DNA of 8,047 nt, taken from DASPOJ01 sp050014395 (GTDB lineage Bacteria > Acidobacteriota > Terriglobia > Acidiferrales > UBA7541). Positions 1 to 6,285 of the stretch are shown here, one piece after another; within the stretch, counting starts at the first letter, position 1; each line of letters opens with the position of its first letter. Where the stretch lies: positions 1-8,047 of the forward strand of contig JBEKDK010000134.1 of NCBI GenBank assembly GCA_050014395.1, given 5' to 3'. The notes under the pieces were generated by a model that did not search any database, was not told the DNA's origin, and worked only from the letters and a program-made list of their open reading frames with translations. The position numbers and the translations under genes were made by a program.

Positions 1-148
1 CAGAAACCCGCGCCTCCAAGGCATTCATTTTCAATCGATTACAACACCGGGTGCAACTCGTTGAAAACATTCGATATCAACATCCTTATTTTCACACTCA
101 TGCGCACTCTTCTCCTGGAAGGCCTTTTGAATGAGCATTTTAAACAAG

Positions 149-173
149 ACACACCGGGGGTGTGTGTACCCCC
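149..173 (+). promoter_or_regulatory. Two mutually exclusive hairpins upstream of rel
   Basis: Hairpin A pairs ACACACC (149-155) with GGTGTGT (159-165) around a GGG loop. Hairpin B pairs GGGGGT (156-161) with ACCCCC (168-173) around a GTGTGT loop. The two share bases 156-165, so only one can form at a time. If transcription of rel starts upstream of 149 this would be a leader structure with two states; if it starts after the TACAAT at 222 it is only DNA symmetry. The sequence does not decide between these. Confidence 0.35.
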
Positions 174-221
174 TCGCGATTATCGTCAACCTCCTTCTGC
201 CAACCCCGTGTCCCTTGGGGA

Positions 222-234
222 TACAATTGGCGGA
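222..234 (+). promoter_or_regulatory. Possible -10 box and weak RBS of rel
   Basis: TACAAT at 222-227 matches a sigma-70 -10 box, but no good -35 sits 16-18 bases upstream. GGCGGA at 229-234 is a weak Shine-Dalgarno seven bases before the GTG at 242 and thirteen before the ATG at 248. If this -10 is used, the transcript would start near 234 and the GGCGGA would barely be included, so the promoter and the RBS readings partly compete. Confidence 0.3.
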
Positions 235-241
235 ATAATAG

Positions 242-2476
242 GTGAATATGTCGTCGCTTGAACAACCTCGCGGACCCATTCCGATCGCCGGCAGCGGCAC
301 GCGCGCCGATTGGGCGCTGCAAGCTCGCTTCGCCGAGCTGCTGACGAAGGTGCGCGCGAATCGCCCCTCGGACGACACTGAACTTCTGCGCCGCGCCTTC
401 GAGTTCGCTGGCGAGCAGCACAAAGGTCAAGTCCGCAAATCCGGCGAGCCGTACCTTTCGCATCCGCTCGAAGTCGCGCACATCCTCGCGGACATGAAGT
501 TGGACACCACAACGCTCTGCGCCGCGCTGCTGCACGACGTCGTCGAGGACACGCGCGTCCCCATCACCGAAATCTCCGAGCGCTTTGGCGAGGACACCGC
601 GCGCCTGGTCGAGGGCGTCACCAAGATCGGTCGCCTCGGGCAAATCGCTCCCGAGGCGCGCCAAGCCGAAAATCTGCGCAAGATGTTGCTGGCCATGGTC
701 AACGACATTCGCGTGGTTGTCGTCAAAATGGCAGATCGCCTGCACAACATGCGCACGCTCAGTTACCTTGCGCCGGAGCGCCAGGAATATATCGCGCGCG
801 AAACTTTAGATGTTTACGCGCCCATCGCCAACCGGCTTGGCATGGGCTTGATGCGCGCCGAACTTGAGGAACTCTCATTCAGCTATCTCGAGCCCGCGGC
901 GTTCCTCGAGCTGAAAAAAACGCTGGAAGCCCGCAGCAAAGCGTTCGAGCGCTTTCTTGTCGATACGCAGGACGCCATTCGCAAGCGCTTGGTCGAAGCC
1001 GGCATTCCTGCCGAAGTCGAAGGCCGCATCAAGCGCCTTTATTCCATTCGCCAGAAAGCCCAGCGCCAGCAGCGCCCGCTGGATCAAATTTACGATTTGC
1101 TGGCCGTGCGCGTCATCACGGACACCGTGCGCAATTGCTACGCCGCGCTCGGTGTGATCCATCAAATGTGGCGCCCCGTGCCGGGGCGCTTCAAAGACTA
1201 CATCGCGATGCCGCGGCCGAACCTGTATCAATCGTTGCACACCACGGTGGTCCACGCGGGGCAAGCCTTCGAGGTTCAAATCCGCACGCAGGAGATGCAC
1301 CGCATCGCCGAGCAGGGCGTCGCCGCGCACTGGAAATATAAAGACGGCCGCCAAATCTCCGAAGCCGACGATCAACGCATCGTCTGGATGCGGCAATTGG
1401 TCGAGTGGGCGCGCGAAATGCAGGAGCCCTCGGAATTTCTTTCGACGCTCAAGGTCGATCTTTACCCCGAAGAGGTCTACACGTTCACGCCCAAAGGCCG
1501 CGTGCTCCCTCTCCCGCGCGGAGCCACGCCGGTCGATTTCGCCTACGCCGTGCACACCGAGGTTGGCCACACGTGCGTCGGCGCGAAAGTGAACGGGCAA
1601 ATCGTTCCCCTGCGCCATCGGCTTGCCAATGGAGACGTCGTCGAGGTGATGACGCAGAAGGGCCACGCACCCAGCCGCGACTGGCTGAATTTCGTACGCA
1701 CCTCCCGCGCCCGCAGCAAAATTCGCCAATGGATCAATCTGAACGAGCGGCATCAAGCCACCGAAGTTGGCCGGCGATTGCTCGAGCGCGAAGCGCGCCA
1801 CCTCGGCGTGAGCCTGAAGAAAATTCCGGATGAAGATTTGCTGCGCGTCGCCTCCGAGCACGGATGCGCCAAGCTTGAGGATCTTCTCGCCGGATTGGGC
1901 TACGGAAAATATTCCGCGCGCCAGATTCTTGCCAAGGCGGCCGGCGCAAACGTCACGGAATCCGAGTTGCCGGGCCACCCCGGCGAAAAACCAGCGCCCG
2001 CCGGACCGAAGCGCCCCGCTGAAGGCCAAGAACCCGTTGTTCTGGTGCGCGGGCAAGACGATCTGATGGTCTTTCGCGCGAAATGCTGCAGCCCGATTCC
2101 CGGCGATGAAATCATCGGCTACGTCACGCGCGGCCGCGGCGTCGCAGTGCATTCTACGCGCTGTCCAAACGTGCAGAATCTGCTTTATCAATCCGAGCGC
2201 CGCATCGCCGTTCAATGGGCCGGCGAAGAGCAAACGCAATTCCCGGTCACCATCTTGGTCCGTGCGCTCGATCGCGCCGGCTTGCTTGCCGACATCACCA
2301 ACGTGATCAGCGGCGCCGGCTCCAACATCCGCGCCCTTGAAAGCCGCCCCGATCAATTGAACGCGCGCGTTGAAGCTACGCTCGAAATTGTGGATCAGAA
2401 GCAGCTCGAAGGCATCCTCGCCGAGATTAAGAAAATTTCCGGCGTCTACGACGTCGAGCGCGTCTACAAAGTTTGA
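242..2476 (+). CDS. rel: Bifunctional (p)ppGpp synthetase/hydrolase (RelA/SpoT family, long RSH)
   Basis: This cytoplasmic enzyme makes (p)ppGpp from ATP and GDP/GTP and hydrolyses it again, setting the stringent response. The 744 residues carry the full long-RSH order. The HD hydrolase domain spans about 45-200, with H74, H98-D99, E102-D103 and N168. The synthetase spans about 260-370, with RFKD at 316-319, the PNLYQSLHT loop at 326-334 and FEVQIRT at 343-349. TGS follows at about 409-470, a Cys/His region with C615, C616, H637 and C641, and a C-terminal ACT at about 667-740. Intact HD residues mean hydrolase activity is expected. An RxKD motif is the form known from bifunctional enzymes, whereas RelA-only synthetases have ExDD. 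The start is GTG 242; ATG 248 is a near-equal alternative. No partner gene follows in operon; a hairpin lies four bases after the stop. The symbols relA or spoT would also be used for such a gene. Confidence 0.97.
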   Translation: MNMSSLEQPRGPIPIAGSGTRADWALQARFAELLTKVRANRPSDDTELLRRAFEFAGEQHKGQVRKSGEPYLSHPLEVAHILADMKLDTTTLCAALLHDVVEDTRVPITEISERFGEDTARLVEGVTKIGRLGQIAPEARQAENLRKMLLAMVNDIRVVVVKMADRLHNMRTLSYLAPERQEYIARETLDVYAPIANRLGMGLMRAELEELSFSYLEPAAFLELKKTLEARSKAFERFLVDTQDAIRKRLVEAGIPAEVEGRIKRLYSIRQKAQRQQRPLDQIYDLLAVRVITDTVRNCYAALGVIHQMWRPVPGRFKDYIAMPRPNLYQSLHTTVVHAGQAFEVQIRTQEMHRIAEQGVAAHWKYKDGRQISEADDQRIVWMRQLVEWAREMQEPSEFLSTLKVDLYPEEVYTFTPKGRVLPLPRGATPVDFAYAVHTEVGHTCVGAKVNGQIVPLRHRLANGDVVEVMTQKGHAPSRDWLNFVRTSRARSKIRQWINLNERHQATEVGRRLLEREARHLGVSLKKIPDEDLLRVASEHGCAKLEDLLAGLGYGKYSARQILAKAAGANVTESELPGHPGEKPAPAGPKRPAEGQEPVVLVRGQDDLMVFRAKCCSPIPGDEIIGYVTRGRGVAVHSTRCPNVQNLLYQSERRIAVQWAGEEQTQFPVTILVRALDRAGLLADITNVISGAGSNIRALESRPDQLNARVEATLEIVDQKQLEGILAEIKKISGVYDVERVYKV

Positions 2477-2480
2477 TCGC

Positions 2481-2506
2481 GCGCGAACGCGACCAAGCGT
2501 TCGCGC
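2481..2506 (+). terminator. Perfect 10-bp hairpin just after rel, possible terminator
   Basis: GCGCGAACGC (2481-2490) pairs perfectly with GCGTTCGCGC (2497-2506) around GACCAA. It starts four bases after the rel stop codon. A run of six T (2520-2525) lies thirteen bases after the stem rather than directly after it, so this is not a textbook intrinsic terminator. Because it belongs to a repeated element, it may be a REP-like structure that stops or protects the 3' end of the message. Confidence 0.4.
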
Positions 2507-2541
2507 CGCGCCGTAGCTGTTTTTTAGCGAAGACGGGCCGC
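2482..2541 (+). repeat. 60-bp direct repeat, copy 1 (intergenic)
   Basis: This segment matches 2655-2714 at 56 of 60 positions with no gaps, at an offset of 173 bases. It contains a first hairpin (CGCGAACGC with GCGTTCGCG) and a second short one (GCTG 2516-2519 with TAGC 2525-2528 around five T). It ends in GGGCCGC. I take it as one unit of a dispersed intergenic repeat family; that it occurs elsewhere in the genome is inference. Confidence 0.85.
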
Positions 2542-2624
2542 CAAATCGCAGCTGGCGTTGGACGCCGCTGATGACCATCGCGTCACACCTGCTGCTGCGG
2601 CCACGCCGGCGCGCTGCGCACAGC

Positions 2625-2639
2625 TAGAATGAACGCATG
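2625..2639 (+). promoter_or_regulatory. Possible -10 box giving a leaderless start
   Basis: TAGAAT at 2625-2630 resembles a -10 box. A transcript starting about seven bases after it would begin at or near the ATG at 2637. No Shine-Dalgarno is visible before that ATG, which fits leaderless translation. There is no convincing -35 and no TGn extension, so support is modest. Confidence 0.35.
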
Positions 2640-3323
2640 GCTCCCGACCTCTCACGCGAACGCGGCCAAGCGTTCGCGCCGCGCCGTAGCTGGTTTTCAG
2701 CGAAGGCGGGCCGCTGCGTCCGGCGCCGCGCCGCAATCTTTGCTCTTGCGCTCGCCGCCGCCGTAACCTTCGCCGGTTGCAAACGCGCCAAGCCCGCCGA
2801 ACCAGCGCCCATCGATTCGGCATCAATGTCGTTCACGAACGCCGATCAATTGCGTCCGCTCAATCCTTCGCAGTACGAAGTTTTGCAATTGGTCGAGCTG
2901 CGCCAAGCTGGGCTTCCCGAATCGGCCTGTCTCGAGCTGATCCAAATTGCGCGGCAAACTGGCCAACCGTTTTCCGACGGCGATGCCATCGCCGAATTGC
3001 TCGGCGCCGGTGAAAGTCCCGATGTCGCGATGCAGCTCGCGCGCATCGGCCAACTCGGAGTTTGGTCCGGGCAAGTTCTCGCGATGCATCTGGCAAGAAT
3101 TCCAGACGCGATGATCCTTGACGTGGCACATCGCCGCGCCGCCGGCGAGCCATCGCTTTCCGGCGAGATGCTCGCCAAGCTTCTCGATGCCGGCTACTCG
3201 AAATCGCAGGTAACAGGCTTGCTCGATAAAGGCACCACCGACGCCCAGGCTCAGCAGATCTTGGATTACAAAGATCGCTCGTCTGCCCACGGCTTCGTAA
3301 GGGCTGGACATCGCCGGCACTAA
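2637..3323 (+). CDS. Putative lipoprotein with two internal repeats, function unknown
   Basis: I do not recognise this 228-residue protein. A hydrophobic stretch at 32-45 ends in the lipobox FAGC with C48, so it should be exported and lipidated. The stretch before it is unusually long, about 30 basic residues, and residues 7-26 are encoded by repeat copy 2 (2655-2714). A short linker rich in Ala, Pro and Lys follows. The mature part is two similar mostly helical segments, about 81-145 and 146-209. They share a VL start, an AR..G.P.S motif, a LL.AG.S block, an L..G turn and a QVL or QIL end. There are no catalytic motifs and no further membrane segment, so a binding or scaffold role is possible but not shown. 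No other ATG, GTG or TTG lies between 2637 and the lipobox, so 2637 is the only usable start in this frame. The tail after 210 is low in pattern. Confidence 0.75.
   Translation: MAPDLSRERGQAFAPRRSWFSAKAGRCVRRRAAIFALALAAAVTFAGCKRAKPAEPAPIDSASMSFTNADQLRPLNPSQYEVLQLVELRQAGLPESACLELIQIARQTGQPFSDGDAIAELLGAGESPDVAMQLARIGQLGVWSGQVLAMHLARIPDAMILDVAHRRAAGEPSLSGEMLAKLLDAGYSKSQVTGLLDKGTTDAQAQQILDYKDRSSAHGFVRAGHRRH
2655..2714 (+). repeat. 60-bp direct repeat, copy 2 (inside a coding region)
   Basis: This copy differs from copy 1 at four positions. One change lies in the loop of hairpin 1 (2655-2679), leaving its nine-base stem perfect. Two changes are in hairpin 2 (GCTG 2689-2692 with CAGC 2698-2701): one in the loop, and one converting a G-U pair of copy 1 into a G-C pair. 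The fourth is outside both stems. It is read in frame as residues 7-26 of the lipoprotein. Confidence 0.85.
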
Positions 3324-3393
3324 CAACCTGCTGAAACGATCGCGGCAGAAGATTCTGCAATCCGCTCGCACCTACTGCGCAGCGGCGACACCT

Positions 3394-3422
3394 TTGACCC
3401 TCCTCGTGATGCTCGCTACAAT
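3394..3422 (+). promoter_or_regulatory. Sigma-70-type promoter of the M1-like gene
   Basis: TTGACC (3394-3399) and TACAAT (3417-3422) are each one base from consensus and separated by exactly 17 bases. This is the best promoter in the window. Transcription would begin near 3429-3430, two or three bases before the TTG start at 3432, leaving no room for a Shine-Dalgarno. Confidence 0.7.
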
Positions 3423-3431
3423 CGCAGCACT

Positions 3432-4916
3432 TTGAATCGCGCGCGCCGCTTCCTTTGGCTTGTCTTCGCGATGCCCGCTCTGACGGGAATTTCGGGTTGC
3501 GCTGTGCCACTCGGCGCGGGATTTCGATTGGACGCACGCGAAATTCAGCTGCGCGCGCAGCCGTCGGATCCGCCGGTGCTGCATGTGCTTGTAAGCGATC
3601 GTTTTGCGAACGTCGGCAATCGTCCGCTCGATTCGCTGATTGTCGAAATGCCTGCCGGCGCGACGTACGGACTCGCAAATCTGCGCGCCACCGTGGATGG
3701 CGAGGATGCTGAGCCGCATTTGATTCCCGGCGGCGAGGTGCAGCTGTATCGCGTTCCGTTCGATCCCGCGTGGCCGGACGGCGTGCCGAATCGCATGCAC
3801 AGTGTCGTACTGGAGTACGATCTCGCGCCGGCTGCCGGCGGGCGCGGCACAATGGGAGTCGCCGCGGAAAGTTTCCACGTGGCCGACCATTCCGCTTTCC
3901 CTTTGTGGCATGCGCCGCCCGGCGTGTTTTCAAAGGGAGGTCCGGATGCGCGCCGCGTGGTTCTGCGCGTTCTGGCTCCAGCGGACTATCTTGTAGCGGC
4001 GTCCGGAACGCAGACCGGCGAGCGGCATCCGAAGCAGGAGGCCGATCGACTGTTTCGCATTGACCGCGGAGATCCATTTCCATTTGCCGTTGCCGGCCGC
4101 TATCAGGAAAAGGAAATCGGCGTGCCGGGGCCCAATGTTTCTTTCTGGACGCTCGCGCCGCTCGATGTGGACGCCGCGAAGGTGCTGGCGACGCGGCTGG
4201 CCACAGCGCGCGACGCCTACGAGCGTTTCTTCGGCCACGGCCCGAGCGGGGCGGACACGCTTCGCGTAGTGGAGACCTCTGAAGCCATTCCGCCGGAGTT
4301 CGGCGCGAACGACGATCCGGGCGGAGCATCGTTTCCAGGGGGAGTCTTGCTAGATGCGCACGCCTTCGCGGCGGGACTTTCAAGCGAGCCCGTGCTCGAA
4401 CTGGCCGAATACGAGTTGGCGCGCTCGTGGTTCGGATGGATCGTGCGACCCGATTCCGATGCACAGATTTTGATGGGGCGCGGAGCGGGTTTGTATTCCG
4501 TGACGCTGGCGGCGCGCGCGCGCGGCGGCGATGCGGCGCGCAATTTGGCCGTCGCGGAGTTGGTGCGGAAATACGAAGCAGCGCGGCAGCGCGCGTCGGA
4601 TCGTGCGTTACTTGAGCCGACGACGGGATATCCACACGAGCAGCGCGTTGCCAGCGGCTACAAAGCTGCACTATTTTTTGTGGCGCTTGAAGAGCGCGCC
4701 GGAGCCGACCCTTTGCGCCGCGTGATGCATCGCATTTTTCACGACATGGCGAATAAGGAAGTCGGCGCCGCGGAATTGCGCTCCGCGGTCGAGGCCGAAA
4801 CGCACCAGAGCTATGCGGAATTTTTCCGCGTGTGGCTGAATCAGCCGGGAATTCCGGCGGGATTTCTGGCAGCGCACCAGGGCGGCGCGGCAACGATTGC
4901 GCCGCCGGGAACGTGA
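3432..4916 (+). CDS. Lipoprotein related to M1 aminopeptidases, probably inactive
   Basis: The 494 residues begin with a lipoprotein signal: basic MNRARR, a hydrophobic core, then ISGC with lipid Cys at 23. An all-beta-looking N-terminal half (about 35-235) is followed by a helical second half, as in M1 gluzincins. The family's key sites are recognisable but changed. Where GAMEN/GGMEY is expected there is GGASF (297-301). Where HExxH is expected there is YELAR followed by SWFG (327-335). Where WLxEG with the third zinc ligand is expected there is MGRGAG (348-353). Both His ligands and the Glu ligand are therefore replaced, while E328 and a Tyr-Lys pair (Y410-K411, at the usual catalytic Tyr site) remain. 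Peptide hydrolysis by the normal zinc mechanism is unlikely; a binding or structural role at the envelope is inferred. TTG 3432 is chosen because the next in-frame ATG falls inside the signal core. The M1 link is my alignment by eye. Confidence 0.8.
   Translation: MNRARRFLWLVFAMPALTGISGCAVPLGAGFRLDAREIQLRAQPSDPPVLHVLVSDRFANVGNRPLDSLIVEMPAGATYGLANLRATVDGEDAEPHLIPGGEVQLYRVPFDPAWPDGVPNRMHSVVLEYDLAPAAGGRGTMGVAAESFHVADHSAFPLWHAPPGVFSKGGPDARRVVLRVLAPADYLVAASGTQTGERHPKQEADRLFRIDRGDPFPFAVAGRYQEKEIGVPGPNVSFWTLAPLDVDAAKVLATRLATARDAYERFFGHGPSGADTLRVVETSEAIPPEFGANDDPGGASFPGGVLLDAHAFAAGLSSEPVLELAEYELARSWFGWIVRPDSDAQILMGRGAGLYSVTLAARARGGDAARNLAVAELVRKYEAARQRASDRALLEPTTGYPHEQRVASGYKAALFFVALEERAGADPLRRVMHRIFHDMANKEVGAAELRSAVEAETHQSYAEFFRVWLNQPGIPAGFLAAHQGGAATIAPPGT
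4881..4906 (+). other. 8-bp GC hairpin at the end of the M1-like gene
   Basis: GGCGGCGC (4881-4888) pairs with GCGCCGCC (4899-4906) around ten bases, inside the last codons. No T-run follows, so it is not a standard intrinsic terminator. It could be a pause or 3'-end structure, or simply GC-rich coding. Confidence 0.3.
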
Positions 4917-4970
4917 TGCGGCCGCTCCGCACAATCAAACGCATGCCGCCGGCTATAGACATTACCAAGC

Positions 4971-4986
4971 AAAGGAGATCATCGTG
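4971..4986 (+). promoter_or_regulatory. ridA: Ribosome binding site fixing the ridA start
   Basis: AAAGGAG (4971-4977) lies six bases before GTG 4984. This is the strongest Shine-Dalgarno in the window and selects the GTG over longer in-frame starts that reach back into the preceding gene. A possible TATAGA -10 box lies at 4954-4959, without a good -35. Confidence 0.85.
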
Positions 4987-5361
4987 ATCGATTCCGTCGC
5001 AACCGAGCACGCACCGAAAGCCGTCGGCCCGTATTCACAGGCCATCAGGGTCAATGGCTTTATTTTTCTTTCCGGCCAAATCGCACTGGATCCGCGCACG
5101 CAGCAACTCGTGGAGGGTGACGTGGCGATGGAGACCGAACGCGTGCTGGAAAATCTGAAAGCCGTGGTCGAAGCGGCCGGTTCCTCGCTTCAGCGCGTCG
5201 TGAAAACCACAGTTTTCCTGGCGGACATGAACGATTTCGCGAAGATGAATGAAGTGTATGCGCGCTATTTCGCGACGCCGCTGCCGGCGCGCTCGACGGT
5301 GCAAGTGGCGCGATTGCCGCGCGACGCCCGCGTTGAAGTTGATTTGATTGCCTTGCTCTAG
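4984..5361 (+). CDS. ridA: RidA family reactive enamine/imine deaminase
   Basis: RidA proteins are cytoplasmic trimers that hydrolyse reactive 2-aminoacrylate-type enamines/imines released by PLP enzymes such as threonine dehydratase, preventing damage to other PLP enzymes. The 125 residues span the whole fold at the usual family length. Visible signatures are GPYSQA (15-20, Y17), SGQI (30-33), the ENLKAVVEAAG helix, VVKTTVFLADMNDF (72-85) and PARSTVQVARLP (101-112). R103 matches the substrate-binding Arg105 of E. coli RidA and E118 matches its Glu120. Together these predict an active deaminase rather than one of the YjgF relatives lacking the Arg. The GTG start follows an AAAGGAG. The gene is 67 bases after the M1-like gene and 68 before the SGNH gene, with a hairpin on the far side, so it may be its own unit. 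Confidence 0.95.
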   Translation: MIDSVATEHAPKAVGPYSQAIRVNGFIFLSGQIALDPRTQQLVEGDVAMETERVLENLKAVVEAAGSSLQRVVKTTVFLADMNDFAKMNEVYARYFATPLPARSTVQVARLPRDARVEVDLIALL

Positions 5362-5365
5362 AGTT

Positions 5366-5387
5366 GCGGCGCGGCGAAACGCGCCGC
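5366..5387 (+). terminator. 8-bp GC hairpin after ridA, possible terminator
   Basis: GCGGCGCG (5366-5373) pairs perfectly with CGCGCCGC (5380-5387) around GCGAAA, five bases after the ridA stop. No T-tract follows. It may end or stabilise the ridA transcript and separate it from the SGNH-GH5 pair. Confidence 0.45.
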
Positions 5388-5418
5388 TCGGCCGAACTTG
5401 AAAGGCGCTGCGTTTCAC

Positions 5419-5432
5419 GGGAGAAACCGGTG
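5419..5432 (+). promoter_or_regulatory. Ribosome binding site fixing the SGNH gene start
   Basis: GGGAG (5419-5423) lies six bases before GTG 5430. The GTG begins a frame that at once encodes a signal peptide. This shows that translation of the SGNH gene was meant to start here and not at the TTG at 5650, which has no Shine-Dalgarno. Confidence 0.8.
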
Positions 5433-6276
5433 AGACTCAAAATCTATATTGCGATTGCCATCATGGCATCGATGTTTGCGGCGTGCGGCGCGATTCGCGC
5501 ACAGGCCCCTGCGCCAACGCCACCGCCGACGGTGCCTGCAGCTGCGCCAATGCCACCCGCGGCGCCCGCTCCTCCCGCTGCGCCGATGAATCCGCAAGCG
5601 CCCGGGGCTGCACCCGCTCCCGCTGCTGTCGATCAACGCTCAAAAAACCTTGCAGGACTGGGCGAATCTGGGGCGCTATCGAGATGCCAACGCGCAGCTT
5701 GCGCCACCGGCGCCGGGGGAGACGCGCGTGGTCTTTATGGGAGACTCGATCACCGATTTCTGGGTGGTGCGATCGCCAGAAACTTTTTTCCCCAGCAAAC
5801 CCCACGTCGATCGCGGCATCAGCGGGCAAACCACACCGCAGATGCTGGTCCGCTTCCGGGCTGACGTGATCGCACTGCATCCGAAAGTGGTGGTGATTTT
5901 GGCGGGCACAAACGATATCTCCAGCAATACGGGGCCGGAGACGCTTGAGGAGATCGAGGGCTATTTGACGTCAATGGCAGAACTCGCGCGAGCGAATGGG
6001 ATTCGCGTCGTTTTGGCGTCGCTTCTGCCGGTGACGGATGCGCTCCGTCCGCAGACAGTGCGGCGTCCGCCGGAAGAGATCGTCGCGCTCAATGCGTGGA
6101 TAAAGGACTACGCGAAAGCGCACGACATCGTGTATCTGGACTACTACTCGGCGATGCTCGACGATCATCAAATGCTGCGGCAGGATTTGACCGTGGACGG
6201 CTTGCATCCGAACGCCGCGGGTTATGCGATCATGCAGCCGTTGGCGGAAAAAGCGATTGCCGCCGCGCTGCACTAA
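5430..6276 (+). pseudogene. Secreted SGNH/GDSL hydrolase gene with a one-base frame change
   Basis: Read from GTG 5430, the frame gives a signal peptide (residues 1-26, with FAAC at 16-19 as a relaxed lipobox or AQA at 24-26 as a cleavage site). A Pro/Ala-rich linker follows to about residue 67. After the run of six A at 5642-5647 this frame becomes low-complexity nonsense and stops at 5864, for 144 residues. The catalytic domain continues in the next frame. Removing one A joins them smoothly as SKTLQDWANLGRYRDAN and gives a 281-residue exported esterase, a normal length. The cause may be a homopolymer error in the read, a recent mutation, or slippage on the A-run; the sequence alone cannot say. 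The downstream frame is undamaged, which argues for an error or a very recent event. Confidence 0.75.
5650..6276 (+). CDS. SGNH/GDSL hydrolase catalytic domain
   Basis: This is the intact catalytic frame of the split gene. Numbered from the TTG at 5650, the four SGNH blocks are present: block I with GDSI (nucleophile S33), block II with RGISGQ (G56/G59), block III with GTND (N88), and block V with DGLHPN (D183 and H186). All catalytic and oxyanion residues are in place, so the domain should be a working serine esterase. Relatives act as esterases or acyl hydrolases, including carbohydrate deacetylases; the true substrate cannot be read from the sequence. The TTG at 5650 is only the first possible start in this frame; the frame is closed upstream by a TGA at 5587. 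A cytoplasmic product starting there is unlikely. The stop is nine bases before the GH5 start, so the two genes are probably cotranscribed. Confidence 0.85.
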   Translation: MQDWANLGRYRDANAQLAPPAPGETRVVFMGDSITDFWVVRSPETFFPSKPHVDRGISGQTTPQMLVRFRADVIALHPKVVVILAGTNDISSNTGPETLEEIEGYLTSMAELARANGIRVVLASLLPVTDALRPQTVRRPPEEIVALNAWIKDYAKAHDIVYLDYYSAMLDDHQMLRQDLTVDGLHPNAAGYAIMQPLAEKAIAAALH

Positions 6277-6285
6277 GGGGGCGCC

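Larger units (their letters stand above)
1..241. other. Upstream region of rel, no gene recognised
   Basis: This stretch is visibly richer in A and T than the genes to its right, as expected for a regulatory region. I find no RNA gene and no convincing coding sequence. An open plus-strand frame from a TTG at 61 runs into the rel start, but it lacks a ribosome binding site and a recognisable protein character. It contains the hairpins at 149-173 and a TACAAT box at 222-227, listed separately. The gene to the left lies outside the window. Confidence 0.6.
2477..2636. other. Structured intergenic region between rel and the lipoprotein gene
   Basis: No gene is seen here. The region begins with repeat copy 1 and its hairpins. 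A further bulged hairpin follows: CAGC (2549-2552) plus GGCGT (2554-2558) pair with ACGCC (2562-2566) plus GCTG (2567-2570) around TGG. It ends with a TAGAAT box at 2625-2630 just before the next start codon. Confidence 0.6.

Noticed and set aside
61..261. Small plus-strand frame overlapping the rel start, as a leader peptide
   Set aside because: The start would be a TTG without Shine-Dalgarno, the ATG at 100 also lacks one, and no attenuator-like codon run is seen.
875..2578. Open frame of 567 codons on the minus strand
   Set aside because: It lies opposite the highly conserved rel coding region, has no ribosome binding site and no family resemblance.
4897..4983. N-terminal extension of RidA to an upstream TTG
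   Set aside because: It would overlap the M1-like gene, lengthen RidA well beyond family size with a non-conserved stretch, and ignore the AAAGGAG placed before GTG 4984.
2860..5010. Very long open frame of 716 codons on the minus strand
   Set aside because: It is Arg/Pro/Ala-rich with no domain sense, and lies opposite two plus-strand genes with clear lipoprotein signals and a recognisable family. It is a GC-rich mirror frame.
5430..5864. A separate 144-residue exported protein
   Set aside because: The sequence after the A-run is typical out-of-frame product, and the same DNA encodes the conserved SGNH block I in the other frame.
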